A stretch of DNA of 64,000 nt from positions 1-64,000 of the forward strand of contig NZ_DAMACX010000009.1 in assembly GCF_031998825.1 (NCBI RefSeq), in the 5' to 3' direction. Source of the DNA: Pseudescherichia sp031998825 (GTDB lineage Bacteria > Pseudomonadota > Gammaproteobacteria > Enterobacterales > Enterobacteriaceae). Position numbers and translations under genes: made by a program. This document shows positions 6,949-16,585 of this stretch, piece after piece (the stretch's first letter is position 1; every line of letters starts with the position of its first letter). The notes below the pieces were generated by a model. That model saw only the letters and a program-made list of their open reading frames with translations, did no database searches and was not told the DNA's origin.

Positions 6949-8592
6949 TTAGACCTTCACTAAAGCAGCAAAGACCTCGGCTACCGCTACTGCACCTGGA
7001 TCGGTGACGCCCGTCAGGCTGTCGCTGTTAACGTACGACGAGCGCCCCGCCCCCGCTTTCTGCATCGCGGCGGTGCTCTCTGCACCCTCTTTAGCGGCCG
7101 CAACCGCAGCGCTAAGATCCTGGCTCTGCAACGCCTCCAGAGCAGGCTGTAGCGCGTCGATCAGCGTCCGGTCACCCAGATCTGCCCCACCGTAGTGTTT
7201 CATCTGCTTGAGGCCTTTCAGGAGCGCATCGGCGATGCTGGCCCCGTCGTGGATCGCCTGTCCGGCAGCGGTGAAGAATATCGACATCAGCACCCCGCTG
7301 GAGCCGCCCATCACCGTCGCCAATCGCTCGCCGATGAGCTGGAAGAGCTGGGCGCTGTTGTCCAGCGGCAGCTTGCCCTGCTCGAGCTGCTGGGCGATAT
7401 CCCGCGCCCCTTCGGCAAAGGTCGAGCCGGTGTCGCCGTCGCCGACTTTGGCATCCAGCGCGTTGAGCCGGTTCTCGAGGCTAATCAGCGTCTCGGTGGC
7501 GGCTTTAACTATGGCGCTAACTTGGGGGTTGTCGGAGGGCTGGGTCTCGATGCCGGTGCTAATCGCGTTGTGCTTAACCGTGCGCACCGGGGCAAAGGCC
7601 ACCGGTTTTTGCCAGCCGACGGTCTCGACGTCCGCGTTAAGGGCGCGCTCAAACTCATCGTTGAGGCGCAGCAGCGAGAGCGAGAACCCTTTCATATCCA
7701 GGGAGCTGACCAGCGGCGCGGGGCCAATGAGGTAGGCAATCTGATCCTTCAGCGCCGAGTGCGCCAGCTCTTTGGTGAGCAGAGCCATCTCCAGCGCCGA
7801 GACGCCGCCGAGGTTGTTGATCAGCACCGCCACGCGATCGTTACCCGCCTGCGCCTTCAGCGGCTCGACGAGGGTATCAATGAGGGTTTTGCTGTTGTGA
7901 GAGTCAACGGTGCTGGCCCCCGGCTCGCCGTGAATGCCGAGGCCCAGCTCGACCTTGCCGCGCTGGATGCGGTTCTCCTCCTCTTCGCCGCTGCCCGGCA
8001 GGTTGCAGGTCTCCATCGCCAGCCCGAGGCTCCAGACGCTGTCGCTGGCCTGCTGGGCTATGGCCCGCACCTCGCCGAGGGATTTACCCTGCTCGGCGGC
8101 GTGGCCTGCAATCTTATGCACCAGCGCCGTTCCGGCGATGCCACGCGGCTGCTTGTTATCCGGCAGGGCGATGTCGTCGGCGACGATCACCATCTCCACC
8201 TTCAGGCCGTGACGTTTGGCTTTCTCAGCCGCAAGGCCGAAGTTGAGGCGATCCCCGGTGTAGTTTTTGACGATCAGCAGGCAGCCGCGATCGCCGGTAA
8301 CGGCGACGATGGCGTTAAGCACGGCATCGACGCTGGGGGAGGCGAAGACGTCCCCGCAGACGGCGGCGGTGAGCATCCCTTTGCCGACGAAGCCCGCGTG
8401 GGCTGGCTCGTGGCCGGAGCCGCCGCCGGAGATGACCGCCACGCGGCCCTTATCCCAGTCGCCACGCGCAACGATGCGGATAGCAGGATCGATATCGAGA
8501 CGCACCAGGTTAGCGTGCGGCGCGGAGATAATTAAGCCTTCGATGGCATCATTGACCAGCTGCTTGCGGTCGTTGAAGAAAAATTTGGACAT
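6949..8592 (-). CDS. dhaK: ATP-dependent dihydroxyacetone kinase (fused DhaK-DhaL type)
   Basis: A 547-residue single-chain kinase phosphorylating dihydroxyacetone (and glyceraldehyde) with ATP, close in length to the Citrobacter freundii enzyme (552). The N-terminal K domain (about 1–330) carries GGGSGHEPAHAG and the substrate-binding histidine in GLGIHGEPG (about 219). A linker leads to the ATP-binding L domain (about 355–547) with the Asp-rich DAKVGDGDTGST that holds magnesium, plus the G-G-S-S-G-V-L segment. This is not the PTS-dependent split form of E. coli. It stands alone here, convergent with ahr, where E. coli has the idn genes; no glycerol dehydrogenase or regulator is adjacent. 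Confidence 0.93.
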   Translation of the reverse strand: MSKFFFNDRKQLVNDAIEGLIISAPHANLVRLDIDPAIRIVARGDWDKGRVAVISGGGSGHEPAHAGFVGKGMLTAAVCGDVFASPSVDAVLNAIVAVTGDRGCLLIVKNYTGDRLNFGLAAEKAKRHGLKVEMVIVADDIALPDNKQPRGIAGTALVHKIAGHAAEQGKSLGEVRAIAQQASDSVWSLGLAMETCNLPGSGEEEENRIQRGKVELGLGIHGEPGASTVDSHNSKTLIDTLVEPLKAQAGNDRVAVLINNLGGVSALEMALLTKELAHSALKDQIAYLIGPAPLVSSLDMKGFSLSLLRLNDEFERALNADVETVGWQKPVAFAPVRTVKHNAISTGIETQPSDNPQVSAIVKAATETLISLENRLNALDAKVGDGDTGSTFAEGARDIAQQLEQGKLPLDNSAQLFQLIGERLATVMGGSSGVLMSIFFTAAGQAIHDGASIADALLKGLKQMKHYGGADLGDRTLIDALQPALEALQSQDLSAAVAAAKEGAESTAAMQKAGAGRSSYVNSDSLTGVTDPGAVAVAEVFAALVKV

Positions 8593-8668
8593 AGCTTCCC
8601 GAGCGGTTAATTAATCGTAAGGAAAGCATAGACGGTGTGACGAAGCGCAAAGTATGAAAGCGCAATTT

Positions 8669-8691
8669 CCCCCGCCCAAAAAGAGCGGGGG
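8669..8691. other. GC hairpin between dhaK and lptG
   Basis: CCCCCGC (8669–8675) and GCGGGGG (8685–8691) form a seven-base stem downstream of lptG and just upstream of dhaK on the minus strand. No T-run follows in the minus direction, so it is a weak terminator candidate. Confidence 0.4.
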
Positions 8692-8699
8692 AGGCAAGA

Positions 8700-9782
8700 T
8701 TACGCCCGACGCATCATCAGCCAGACGCTGATGGCAAAGAACGAAGCGCTCGGCAGCAGCGCGCCGATAATCGGCGGAATGCCGTATACCAGCGTCAGCG
8801 GGCCGAAGATCTGATCCAGCACGTAGAAGACAAAGCCGAAGCTGATCCCGGTGACCACCCGCACGCCCATCGGCACGCTGCGCAGCGGGCCAAAGATGAA
8901 CGACAGCGCCATCAGCATCATGACTGCCACCGACAGCGGCTGGAAGATCTTACTCCACATGTTGAGCTGGTAGCGGCCAGAGTCCTGCCCGGTTGACTTC
9001 AGATACTTCACATAGTCGCGCAGGCCGCTGATGGAGAGCGCATCCGGCTCCAGGGCGACTACACCCAGCTTGTCCGGCGTCAGGTTGGTCTTCCAGGTGC
9101 CGCTCACGGTCTGGGAGCCGGTAATCTGCTTCGGATCTTGCAGGTTAGACTCGTCCACCTGCGACAGTTTCCAGACCTTCTGCTGCTCATCAAACGCCGC
9201 GTGCGCCGCGTAGCGCACCGACTGCAGGCGACGCTGATCGTTGAAGCTGTAGATGCTCACGCCGTTCAGCTCGCTGTTGCCAGAAACCTGCTGGATATAG
9301 ACAAAGCTGTTGCCATCTTTGGCCCACAGCCCCTGCTGGGTAGAGAGCATTGCGCCGCCGTAGATGGCCTGGGCACGGTAGTTACGCGCCATCTGCTCGC
9401 CCTGCGGCGCGACCCACTCCCCAATCGCCATGGTCAGCAGCACCAGCGGGATCGCCGTCTTCATGACCGACAGCGCCACCTGGAAACGGGTAAAGCCAGA
9501 GGCCTGCATCACTACCAGCTCGCTGCGCTGGGCCAGCATCCCCAGCCCCAACAGTGCGCCCAGCAGGGCCGCCATCGGGAAGAAGATCTGGATATCTTTT
9601 GGAATGCTGAGCACGGTGTACATCCCCGCGCCCATCGCATCGTAGCTCCCCTGCCCGGCGCGTTTGAGCTGATCGACAAACTTGATGATGCCCGAGAGCG
9701 ACACCAGCATGAACAGCGTCATCATGATGGTGGTGAAGATGGTCTTACCGATATAGCGATCGAGTACGCCAAAAGCCTGCAT
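8700..9782 (-). CDS. lptG: LPS export ABC transporter permease LptG
   Basis: A 360-residue inner-membrane permease which, with LptF and the LptB2 ATPase, extracts lipopolysaccharide from the inner membrane and feeds it to the LptC-A-D bridge. Six membrane segments are visible, three N-terminal (about 15–35, 60–85, 100–125) and three C-terminal (about 278–355), around a periplasmic beta-jellyroll domain (about 130–265). Length equals the E. coli protein. Its ATG overlaps the lptF stop codon (TAATG), so expression is coupled to the upstream gene. Confidence 0.96.
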   Translation of the reverse strand: MQAFGVLDRYIGKTIFTTIMMTLFMLVSLSGIIKFVDQLKRAGQGSYDAMGAGMYTVLSIPKDIQIFFPMAALLGALLGLGMLAQRSELVVMQASGFTRFQVALSVMKTAIPLVLLTMAIGEWVAPQGEQMARNYRAQAIYGGAMLSTQQGLWAKDGNSFVYIQQVSGNSELNGVSIYSFNDQRRLQSVRYAAHAAFDEQQKVWKLSQVDESNLQDPKQITGSQTVSGTWKTNLTPDKLGVVALEPDALSISGLRDYVKYLKSTGQDSGRYQLNMWSKIFQPLSVAVMMLMALSFIFGPLRSVPMGVRVVTGISFGFVFYVLDQIFGPLTLVYGIPPIIGALLPSASFFAISVWLMMRRA

Positions 9783-10882
9783 TATAACGCTCCTTTACGC
9801 ACGAAACGGGCGCGTATCCGGCGCATCGGCACCGTATCCCACAGGTTCAGCGCAATCGCCAATGCCAGATAGAACAGGTTAACTGCCCACATCCAGATCA
9901 TCGGATCGAGCTTGCCCTTGCCGCCGTTAGACTTCAGCGAGGTCTGAACCAGGAAGAAGACCAGATAGAGCAGCATCGCTGGCAGCATAGAGAGCACCCG
10001 GCCCTGGCGCGGGTTAACCACGCTGAGCGGCACCACCATCAGCGCCATCACGAATACGGCGAAGATGAGGGTTAAGCGCCAGTGCAGCTCCGCGCTCGCC
10101 CGCGGCGTGTCGGTGCGCATCAGGGTGCGCATGTCCATCTGCTCGGTATCGTCCGGATCCAGCGCCACCGCCTGATGGCCCACAATCGCCTGGTAGTCCT
10201 GGAAGTCGGTGATGCGGAAGTCGCGCAGCAGCGCGGTGCCTTCGAAGCGCGTTCCTTTGGTGAGGGTCACCACCTGCGAGCCGTCTTTACGCTGTGCCAG
10301 CTGGCCGGAGTCGGCGACGACCACCGATGGGCGGGCGTTGCCTTTAGGACGCAGCTGCGCGAGGAAGACGTCGTGGAAGCTGCTGCCGCTCACGCTCTCG
10401 ATAAACAGCACTGAGTTGCCGTCGGTGGCCTGCTGGAACTGGCCCTGAGCCAGCGCCGCCATGCCAGGGTTGGCTTTGGCCTCCGCCAGCACTTCATCCT
10501 GATGACGCGAGGACCACGGCCCGGCCCACATCACGTTAACGGTGGCCAGAATGCCGGTGAAGATGACCAGCACCATCGCCGCCTTCACCAGCACAGCCTT
10601 GCTCAGGCCGCAGGCGTGCATCACCGTGATCTCGCTGTCGGTGTAGAGCTTGCCAAACGTCATCAGCAGCCCAAGGAAGAGGCTAAGCGGCAGGATCAGC
10701 TGCGCCATTTCAGGTACGCCCAGCCCCAGTAAGGAGAGCACCAGATTTGTCGGGATATCACCGTCAACGGCTGCGCCTAAGATCCGCACCAATTTCTGAC
10801 AGAAGAAGATCAGAAGCAGGATGAATAAGATCGCAAGTTGACTTTTTAGCGTCTCCCGAACTAGATATCTTATGATTATCAC
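9782..10882 (-). CDS. lptF: LPS export ABC transporter permease LptF
   Basis: A 366-residue partner of LptG in the LptB2FG complex, with the same 3+3 transmembrane plan around a periplasmic domain (about 130–265). The start MIIIRYLVRETLKSQ is the conserved N-terminus that leads into the first membrane helix and the LptB coupling region. It is the first gene of the lptFG unit, divergent from pepA across 256 bases, as in E. coli, where this gap carries the promoters of both. Confidence 0.96.
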   Translation of the reverse strand: MIIIRYLVRETLKSQLAILFILLLIFFCQKLVRILGAAVDGDIPTNLVLSLLGLGVPEMAQLILPLSLFLGLLMTFGKLYTDSEITVMHACGLSKAVLVKAAMVLVIFTGILATVNVMWAGPWSSRHQDEVLAEAKANPGMAALAQGQFQQATDGNSVLFIESVSGSSFHDVFLAQLRPKGNARPSVVVADSGQLAQRKDGSQVVTLTKGTRFEGTALLRDFRITDFQDYQAIVGHQAVALDPDDTEQMDMRTLMRTDTPRASAELHWRLTLIFAVFVMALMVVPLSVVNPRQGRVLSMLPAMLLYLVFFLVQTSLKSNGGKGKLDPMIWMWAVNLFYLALAIALNLWDTVPMRRIRARFVRKGAL

Positions 10883-11138
10883 TATAAATACGCCCGTAAA
10901 AACCCGTCTTTTTGCAGGAAAATCGCTTGTTTCATGGCTTAAACGTCATTTATTCTCTTGAGTCGTCGAAAGCATCGCTAAGATATAAGAAACTCAGCGG
11001 ATGCACGTTTCAGGATATGTTCTGACGTGTCGAACTAAGATTAACACGAAGTCACCGCAACAGCGGACATGAGTTACGAAAGCTTGCAATTCTATCCGTA
11101 GCCCCGGCTGTTGTCTTTAAGATTCAGGAGCGTAGTGC

Positions 11139-12650
11139 ATGGAGTTCAGTGTAAAAAGCGGTAGCCCGGAGAAACAGCGGAGTGCCTGCATCGTGGTTGG
11201 CGTATTTGAACCGCGCCGGCTCTCCCCTATCGCCGAGCAGCTCGATAAAATCAGCGACGGCTACATCAGCGCGCTGCTGCGCCGTGGAGAGCTGGAAGGC
11301 AAGCCGGGACAGACGTTGTTGCTGCACCATGTTCCTAACGTCCTGTCAGAGCGCATTTTGCTGATTGGCTGTGGGAAAGAGCGTGAGCTGGACGAGCGCC
11401 AGTACAAGCAGGTTATTCAGAAAACCATTAATACGCTGAATGATACCGGCTCGATGGAGGCGGTCTGCTTCCTGACCGAACTGCACGTTAAAGGACGCAA
11501 CACCTACTGGAAAGTGCGCCAGGCGGTAGAGACGGCAAAAGAGACGCTCTACAGCTTCGATCAGCTGAAAACCAATAAATCCGAGCCGCGTCGTCCGCTG
11601 CGCAAGATGGTCTTCAACGTGCCCACTCGCCGGGAGCTGACCAGCGGCGAACGTGCGATCCAGCACGGTCTGGCGATCGCCTGCGGCATTAAAGCGGCGA
11701 AAGATCTCAGCAACATGCCGCCCAATATCTGTAACGCAGGTTATCTTGCGTCGCAGGCGCGCCAGCTGGCGGACTCCAACAGCGAGAACATCACCACCCG
11801 GGTGATCGGCGAGCAGCAGATGCGCGAGCTGGGGATGCACTCCTACCTGGCAGTGGGCCAGGGTTCGCAGAACGAATCCCTGATGTCGGTCATCGAGTAC
11901 AAGGGCAGCAGCGATGCCGACGCGCGTCCGATTGTGCTGGTGGGTAAAGGGCTGACCTTTGACTCCGGCGGCATCTCCATCAAGCCAGCCGAAGGCATGG
12001 ATGAGATGAAGTACGACATGTGCGGCGCAGCGGCGGTGTACGGCGTGATGCGCATGGTCGCCGAGCTGAAGCTGCCGCTGAACGTGGTGGGCGTGCTGGC
12101 AGGATGTGAGAACATGCCCGGTGGCCGCGCCTTCCGTCCAGGGGACGTCCTGACCACCATGTCCGGCCAGACCGTGGAAGTGCTGAACACCGATGCCGAA
12201 GGGCGTCTGGTGCTGTGCGACGTCCTGACCTACGTTGAGCGCTTCGATCCGGAGCTGGTGATCGACATCGCCACCCTGACCGGCGCGTGCGTGATTGCCC
12301 TCGGCCATCACATCACCGGCCTGATGTCGAACCACAACCCTCTGGCCCACGAGCTGATCGGCGCGTCCGAGCAGGCAGGGGATCGCGCATGGCGTCTGCC
12401 GATGAGCGACGAGTACTACGAGCAGCTGGAGTCGAACTTTGCCGATATGGCCAACATCGGCGGGCGTCCCGGTGGGGCGATCACCGCTGGCTGCTTCCTG
12501 TCGCGCTTTACCCGGAAGTACAACTGGGCACACCTCGACATCGCCGGGACCGCATGGCGCTCTGGTAAAGCCAAAGGCGCAACCGGCCGTCCTGTGGCCC
12601 TGCTGTCGCAGTTCCTGCTGAACCGCGCTGGTTTTAACGGCGAAGAGTAA
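11139..12650 (+). CDS. pepA: Leucyl aminopeptidase A (PepA)
   Basis: A 503-residue M17 metallo-exopeptidase forming a cytoplasmic hexamer that removes N-terminal residues. In E. coli it also acts as a DNA-binding protein in Xer recombination at ColE1 cer and in carAB control. Seen: K270 and D275 in VGKGLTFDSGG, and the signature NTDAEGRL starting at residue 350, supplying the two-metal ligands. Length equals E. coli PepA. AGGAG precedes the ATG. The 256-base region shared with lptF may carry autoregulatory sites; I see no clear palindrome there. Confidence 0.97.
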   Translation: MEFSVKSGSPEKQRSACIVVGVFEPRRLSPIAEQLDKISDGYISALLRRGELEGKPGQTLLLHHVPNVLSERILLIGCGKERELDERQYKQVIQKTINTLNDTGSMEAVCFLTELHVKGRNTYWKVRQAVETAKETLYSFDQLKTNKSEPRRPLRKMVFNVPTRRELTSGERAIQHGLAIACGIKAAKDLSNMPPNICNAGYLASQARQLADSNSENITTRVIGEQQMRELGMHSYLAVGQGSQNESLMSVIEYKGSSDADARPIVLVGKGLTFDSGGISIKPAEGMDEMKYDMCGAAAVYGVMRMVAELKLPLNVVGVLAGCENMPGGRAFRPGDVLTTMSGQTVEVLNTDAEGRLVLCDVLTYVERFDPELVIDIATLTGACVIALGHHITGLMSNHNPLAHELIGASEQAGDRAWRLPMSDEYYEQLESNFADMANIGGRPGGAITAGCFLSRFTRKYNWAHLDIAGTAWRSGKAKGATGRPVALLSQFLLNRAGFNGEE

Positions 12651-12670
12651 ACGTAATACGGCAGTAAATC

Positions 12671-12700
12671 GTAGGCCGGGTAAGCGTAGCGCCACCCGGC
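12671..12700. repeat. REP-like palindrome between pepA and holC
   Basis: GTAGGCCGGGTAAGC followed by GCGCCACCCGGC has the conserved REP head and imperfect stem. It occupies most of the 84-base gap. Confidence 0.7.
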
Positions 12701-12734
12701 TTCGCATTTAAAGTGACCACAAGAAGCCCCATAT

Positions 12735-13166
12735 ATGAAAAACGCAACGTTTTACCTTCTTGATCACGATGGCTTAGACGCAGTAGAAGCGCTGGTGTGT
12801 GAGCTGGCCGCCGAACGCTGGCGCAACGGCAAGCGTATCCTCATTGCCTGCGAGGATGAGCGGCAGGCGATTCGCCTCGACGAGGCCCTCTGGGCGCGTC
12901 CGGCGGAGAGCTTTGTGCCGCATAATCTGGCAGGCGAAGGCCCACGCGGCGGTGCGCCAGTGGAGATCGCTTGGCCGCAAAAACGCAACAGCAGCCCGCG
13001 CGATCTGCTGATCAGCCTGCGGGTAAACTTTGCAGATTTTGCCACCGCTTTCACAGAAGTGGTAGACTTCGTTCCTCACGAAGAAACTCTGAAACAACTG
13101 GCTCGCGAGCGCTATAAGGCCTATCGCCTGGCTGGTTTCAACCTGAACACGGCAACCTGGAAATAA
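12735..13166 (+). CDS. holC: DNA polymerase III chi subunit
   Basis: A 143-residue protein matching E. coli HolC (147 residues), the clamp-loader accessory that links Pol III to single-stranded DNA-binding protein. The start MKNATFYLL is conserved, and the fold is the small alpha/beta type with the C-terminal F-N-L-N-T-A-x-W-K. The stop codon overlaps the valS start (TAATG), a linkage conserved in E. coli, so chi and valyl-tRNA synthetase are co-translated. Confidence 0.95.
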   Translation: MKNATFYLLDHDGLDAVEALVCELAAERWRNGKRILIACEDERQAIRLDEALWARPAESFVPHNLAGEGPRGGAPVEIAWPQKRNSSPRDLLISLRVNFADFATAFTEVVDFVPHEETLKQLARERYKAYRLAGFNLNTATWK

Positions 13167-16021
13167 TGGAAAAGACATATAACCCCCAAGATATCGAACA
13201 GCCGCTTTACGAGCACTGGGAGCAGCAGGGCTACTTCAAACCGAATGGCGATGATAGCCAGGAGAGCTTCTGCATCATGATCCCGCCGCCGAACGTGACC
13301 GGCAGTTTGCATATGGGCCACGCCTTCCAGCAGACCATCATGGATACCATGATCCGCTACCAGCGCATGCAGGGCAAAAACACCCTGTGGCAGGCCGGGA
13401 CCGACCATGCGGGCATTGCGACCCAGATGGTGGTTGAGCGTAAGATTGCCGCTGAAGAGGGAAAAACCCGTCACGACTACGGTCGCGATGCCTTCATCGA
13501 CAAAATTTGGCAGTGGAAGGCAGAGTCCGGTGGCACCATCACCCGTCAGATGCGCCGTCTCGGCAACTCCGTGGACTGGGAGCGCGAGCGCTTCACCATG
13601 GACGAAGGCCTCTCCAACGCCGTGAAAGAGGTGTTCGTTCGCCTCTATAAAGAAGATCTGATCTACCGTGGCAAGCGCCTGGTGAACTGGGATCCGAAGC
13701 TGCGCACCGCGATTTCCGACCTGGAAGTTGAGAACCGCGAATCGAAAGGTTCCATGTGGCACATCCGCTACCCGCTGGCCGACGGCGCGAAAACCGCCGA
13801 CGGTAAAGATTACCTGGTGGTGGCGACCACCCGTCCGGAGACCCTGCTGGGGGATACCGGCGTCGCGGTGAACCCGGAAGATCCGCGCTACAAAGATCTG
13901 ATCGGCAAATTCGTGGTGCTGCCGCTGGTGAACCGTCGTATTCCGATTGTAGGCGACGAGCACGCCGACATGGAGAAAGGCACCGGCTGCGTGAAGATCA
14001 CCCCGGCGCACGACTTTAACGACTACGAAGTGGGCCGTCGTCACGCCCTGCCGATGATCAACATCCTGACCTTTGACGGCGATATTCGTGAAAGCGCCGA
14101 GGTGTACGACACCAAAGGCAACGAATCCGACGTCTACTCCAGCGAGATCCCGGCAGCGTTCCAGAACCTGGAGCGCTTTGCTGCCCGTAAAGCGGTGGTA
14201 GCTGCCGTTGACGCCCTTGGCCTGCTGGAAGAGATCAAACCGCACGACCTGACCGTACCGTACGGCGACCGTGGCGGCGTAGTGATCGAGCCGATGCTGA
14301 CCGACCAGTGGTACGTCCGCGCCGACGTGCTGGCAAAACCGGCTGTGGAAGCGGTTGAGAACGGCGACATTCAGTTCGTGCCGAAGCAGTACGAGAACAT
14401 GTACTTCTCCTGGATGCGCGATATTCAGGACTGGTGTATCTCCCGTCAGCTGTGGTGGGGCCACCGTATCCCGGCCTGGTACGACAGCGAAGGCAACGTC
14501 TTCGTTGGCCGTACGGAAGAGGAAGTGCGTCAGGAGAACAACCTGAGCGCCGACGTCGCCCTGCGCCAGGACGAAGACGTGCTGGACACCTGGTTCTCCT
14601 CTGCGCTGTGGACCTTCTCTACCCTCGGCTGGCCGGAGAACACCGACGCTCTGCGTCAGTTCCACCCGACCTCGGTGATGGTCTCCGGCTTCGACATCAT
14701 CTTCTTCTGGATCGCCCGCATGATCATGATGACCATGCACTTCATCAAAGATGAAGATGGCAAGCCGCAGATCCCGTTCAAGACCATCTACATGACCGGT
14801 CTGATCCGCGACGACGAAGGCCAGAAGATGTCCAAATCCAAGGGCAACGTTATCGATCCGCTGGATATGGTGGACGGTATCTCTCTGGCGGATCTGCTGG
14901 AGAAGCGTACCGGCAACATGATGCAGCCGCAGCTGGCCGAGAAAATTGCCAAGCGCACCGAGAAGCAGTTCCCGAACGGCATCGAGCCGCACGGCACCGA
15001 TGCCCTGCGCTTTACCCTGGCGGCGCTGGCCTCTACCGGCCGCGACATCAACTGGGACATGAAGCGCCTGGAAGGCTACCGTAACTTCTGTAACAAGCTG
15101 TGGAACGCCAGCCGCTTTGTGCTGATGAACACCGAAGAGCAGGATTGCGGCTTCAACGGCGGCGAGATGACCCTCTCCCTGGCGGATCGCTGGATCCGTG
15201 CCGAGTTTAACCAGACGGTGAAAGCCTTCCGTGAAGCGCTGGACAGCTACCGCTTCGATATTGCTGCGGGCATCCTGTATGAGTTCACCTGGAACCAGTT
15301 CTGTGACTGGTATCTGGAGCTGACCAAGCCGGTGATGAACGGTGGATCTGAAGCGGAACTGCGTGGCACGCGCAACACCCTGGTCACGGTGCTGGAAGGT
15401 CTGCTGCGTCTGGCGCATCCGATCATCCCGTTCATTACCGAAACCATCTGGCAGCGCGTGAAGGTGCTGACCGGTAACACCGCTGACACTATCATGCTGC
15501 AACCCTTCCCGGCATTCGATGCCGCCCAGGTTGATGAAGCCGCGGTAGCGGATACCGAGTGGCTGAAGCAGGCGATTATTGCGGTGCGTAACATCCGCGC
15601 CGAGATGAACCTCTCCCCGGCTAAACCGCTGGAGCTACTGCTGCGCGGCTGCAGCAGCGATGCGGCACGTCGTGTGAACGACAACCGCAGCTTCCTGCAG
15701 ACCCTGGCGCGTCTGGAGAGCATCACCCTGCTGCCTGCCGATGATAAAGGTCCGGTCTCCGTGACCAAGATCGTCGACGGCGCAGAGCTGCTGATCCCGA
15801 TGGCTGGCCTGATCGACAAGGCAGCCGAGCTGGAGCGTCTGGCGAAAGAAGTTGCTAAGGTTGAAGCAGAGATCGGTCGTATCGAGAGCAAACTGGGGAA
15901 CGAAGGCTTCGTAGCGCGCGCGCCGGAAGCGGTCGTTGCCAAAGAGCGTGAGCGTCTGACCGCCCTGGCCGAAGCGAAAGTTAAACTCGCCGAACAGCAG
16001 AGCGTTATCAGCGCGCTGTAA
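13166..16021 (+). CDS. valS: Valyl-tRNA synthetase
   Basis: A 951-residue class Ia synthetase charging tRNA-Val, same length as E. coli ValS. Seen: the HIGH-type motif in PPNVTGSLHMGH (about 41–52), the editing (CP1) domain in the middle (about 220–410) with TTRPETLLGDTGVAV, the KMSKS motif near residue 554, an anticodon-binding helical domain, and a C-terminal coiled coil (about 880–951) that grips the tRNA. It starts one base inside the holC stop. Confidence 0.98.
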   Translation: MEKTYNPQDIEQPLYEHWEQQGYFKPNGDDSQESFCIMIPPPNVTGSLHMGHAFQQTIMDTMIRYQRMQGKNTLWQAGTDHAGIATQMVVERKIAAEEGKTRHDYGRDAFIDKIWQWKAESGGTITRQMRRLGNSVDWERERFTMDEGLSNAVKEVFVRLYKEDLIYRGKRLVNWDPKLRTAISDLEVENRESKGSMWHIRYPLADGAKTADGKDYLVVATTRPETLLGDTGVAVNPEDPRYKDLIGKFVVLPLVNRRIPIVGDEHADMEKGTGCVKITPAHDFNDYEVGRRHALPMINILTFDGDIRESAEVYDTKGNESDVYSSEIPAAFQNLERFAARKAVVAAVDALGLLEEIKPHDLTVPYGDRGGVVIEPMLTDQWYVRADVLAKPAVEAVENGDIQFVPKQYENMYFSWMRDIQDWCISRQLWWGHRIPAWYDSEGNVFVGRTEEEVRQENNLSADVALRQDEDVLDTWFSSALWTFSTLGWPENTDALRQFHPTSVMVSGFDIIFFWIARMIMMTMHFIKDEDGKPQIPFKTIYMTGLIRDDEGQKMSKSKGNVIDPLDMVDGISLADLLEKRTGNMMQPQLAEKIAKRTEKQFPNGIEPHGTDALRFTLAALASTGRDINWDMKRLEGYRNFCNKLWNASRFVLMNTEEQDCGFNGGEMTLSLADRWIRAEFNQTVKAFREALDSYRFDIAAGILYEFTWNQFCDWYLELTKPVMNGGSEAELRGTRNTLVTVLEGLLRLAHPIIPFITETIWQRVKVLTGNTADTIMLQPFPAFDAAQVDEAAVADTEWLKQAIIAVRNIRAEMNLSPAKPLELLLRGCSSDAARRVNDNRSFLQTLARLESITLLPADDKGPVSVTKIVDGAELLIPMAGLIDKAAELERLAKEVAKVEAEIGRIESKLGNEGFVARAPEAVVAKERERLTALAEAKVKLAEQQSVISAL

Positions 16022-16029
16022 TCGCGTTC

Positions 16030-16054
16030 GCCCCTTACCTCTCTGGTAAGGGGC
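16030..16054 (+). terminator. Hairpin after valS
   Basis: A ten-base perfect stem GCCCCTTACC/GGTAAGGGGC with a TCTCT loop, 9 bases after valS. There is no strong T-run, so termination may be partial and yjgM could be read through. Confidence 0.55.
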
Positions 16055-16077
16055 ACTTATCAACGAAGAGCCTCACC

Positions 16078-16584
16078 ATGAATGTTGCAACCGCCACTCA
16101 ACTGCACATGCGCCGCATCACGCCTGAAGACAACGCGGCTATCGCCGCCGTTATTCGCCAGGTGTCGGCGGAGTATGGCCTGACCGCCGACAAGGGCTAT
16201 ACCGTTGCCGATCCCAATCTTGATGAGCTGTACGCCCTCTACAGCCAGCCGGGCCACGCCTACTGGGTGATTGAGCAGGATGGCCAGGTCGTGGGCGGCG
16301 GCGGCATCGCACCGCTCCAGTGCAGCGAACCCGATATCTGTGAATTGCAGAAGATGTACTTCCTGCCCGCCGTACGCGGCAAGGGGATGGCGAAAAAGCT
16401 GGCGCTCGCCGCGCTGGATCACGCTCGTGCGCAGGGTTTTACCCGCTGCTATCTGGAGACCACCGCCTTCCTGAAAGAAGCGATTGGCCTCTATGAGCAT
16501 CTGGGCTTTGAACACATCGACGGACCGCTGGGCTGTACCGGGCACGTCGACTGTGAAGTGCGGATGTTAAAATCGCTGGCCTGA
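16078..16584 (+). CDS. yjgM: GNAT-family N-acetyltransferase YjgM
   Basis: A 168-residue acetyl-CoA-dependent transferase whose order and sequence match E. coli YjgM. Seen: the acetyl-CoA pyrophosphate loop in the segment YFLPAVRGKGMAKKL (motif Q/R-x-x-G-x-G/A, about residues 99–113) and the closing E-H-L-G-F-E-H strand. The physiological substrate is not settled to my knowledge. It follows valS by 56 bases and is convergent with miaE, with one base between the stop codons. Confidence 0.88.
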   Translation: MNVATATQLHMRRITPEDNAAIAAVIRQVSAEYGLTADKGYTVADPNLDELYALYSQPGHAYWVIEQDGQVVGGGGIAPLQCSEPDICELQKMYFLPAVRGKGMAKKLALAALDHARAQGFTRCYLETTAFLKEAIGLYEHLGFEHIDGPLGCTGHVDCEVRMLKSLA

Positions 16585-16585
16585 A

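Noticed and set aside
7195..8535. Long plus-strand open frame opposite dhaK (446 codons)
   Set aside because: It is a shadow of the GC-rich dhaK gene: low-complexity R/A/G-rich translation, no family resemblance, no proper ribosome site.
13121..15502. 793-codon minus-strand frame inside valS, and the similar frame opposite pepA (11346–12707)
   Set aside because: Antisense frames kept open by codon bias of valS and pepA; the translations are H/V/Q-rich and match no family.
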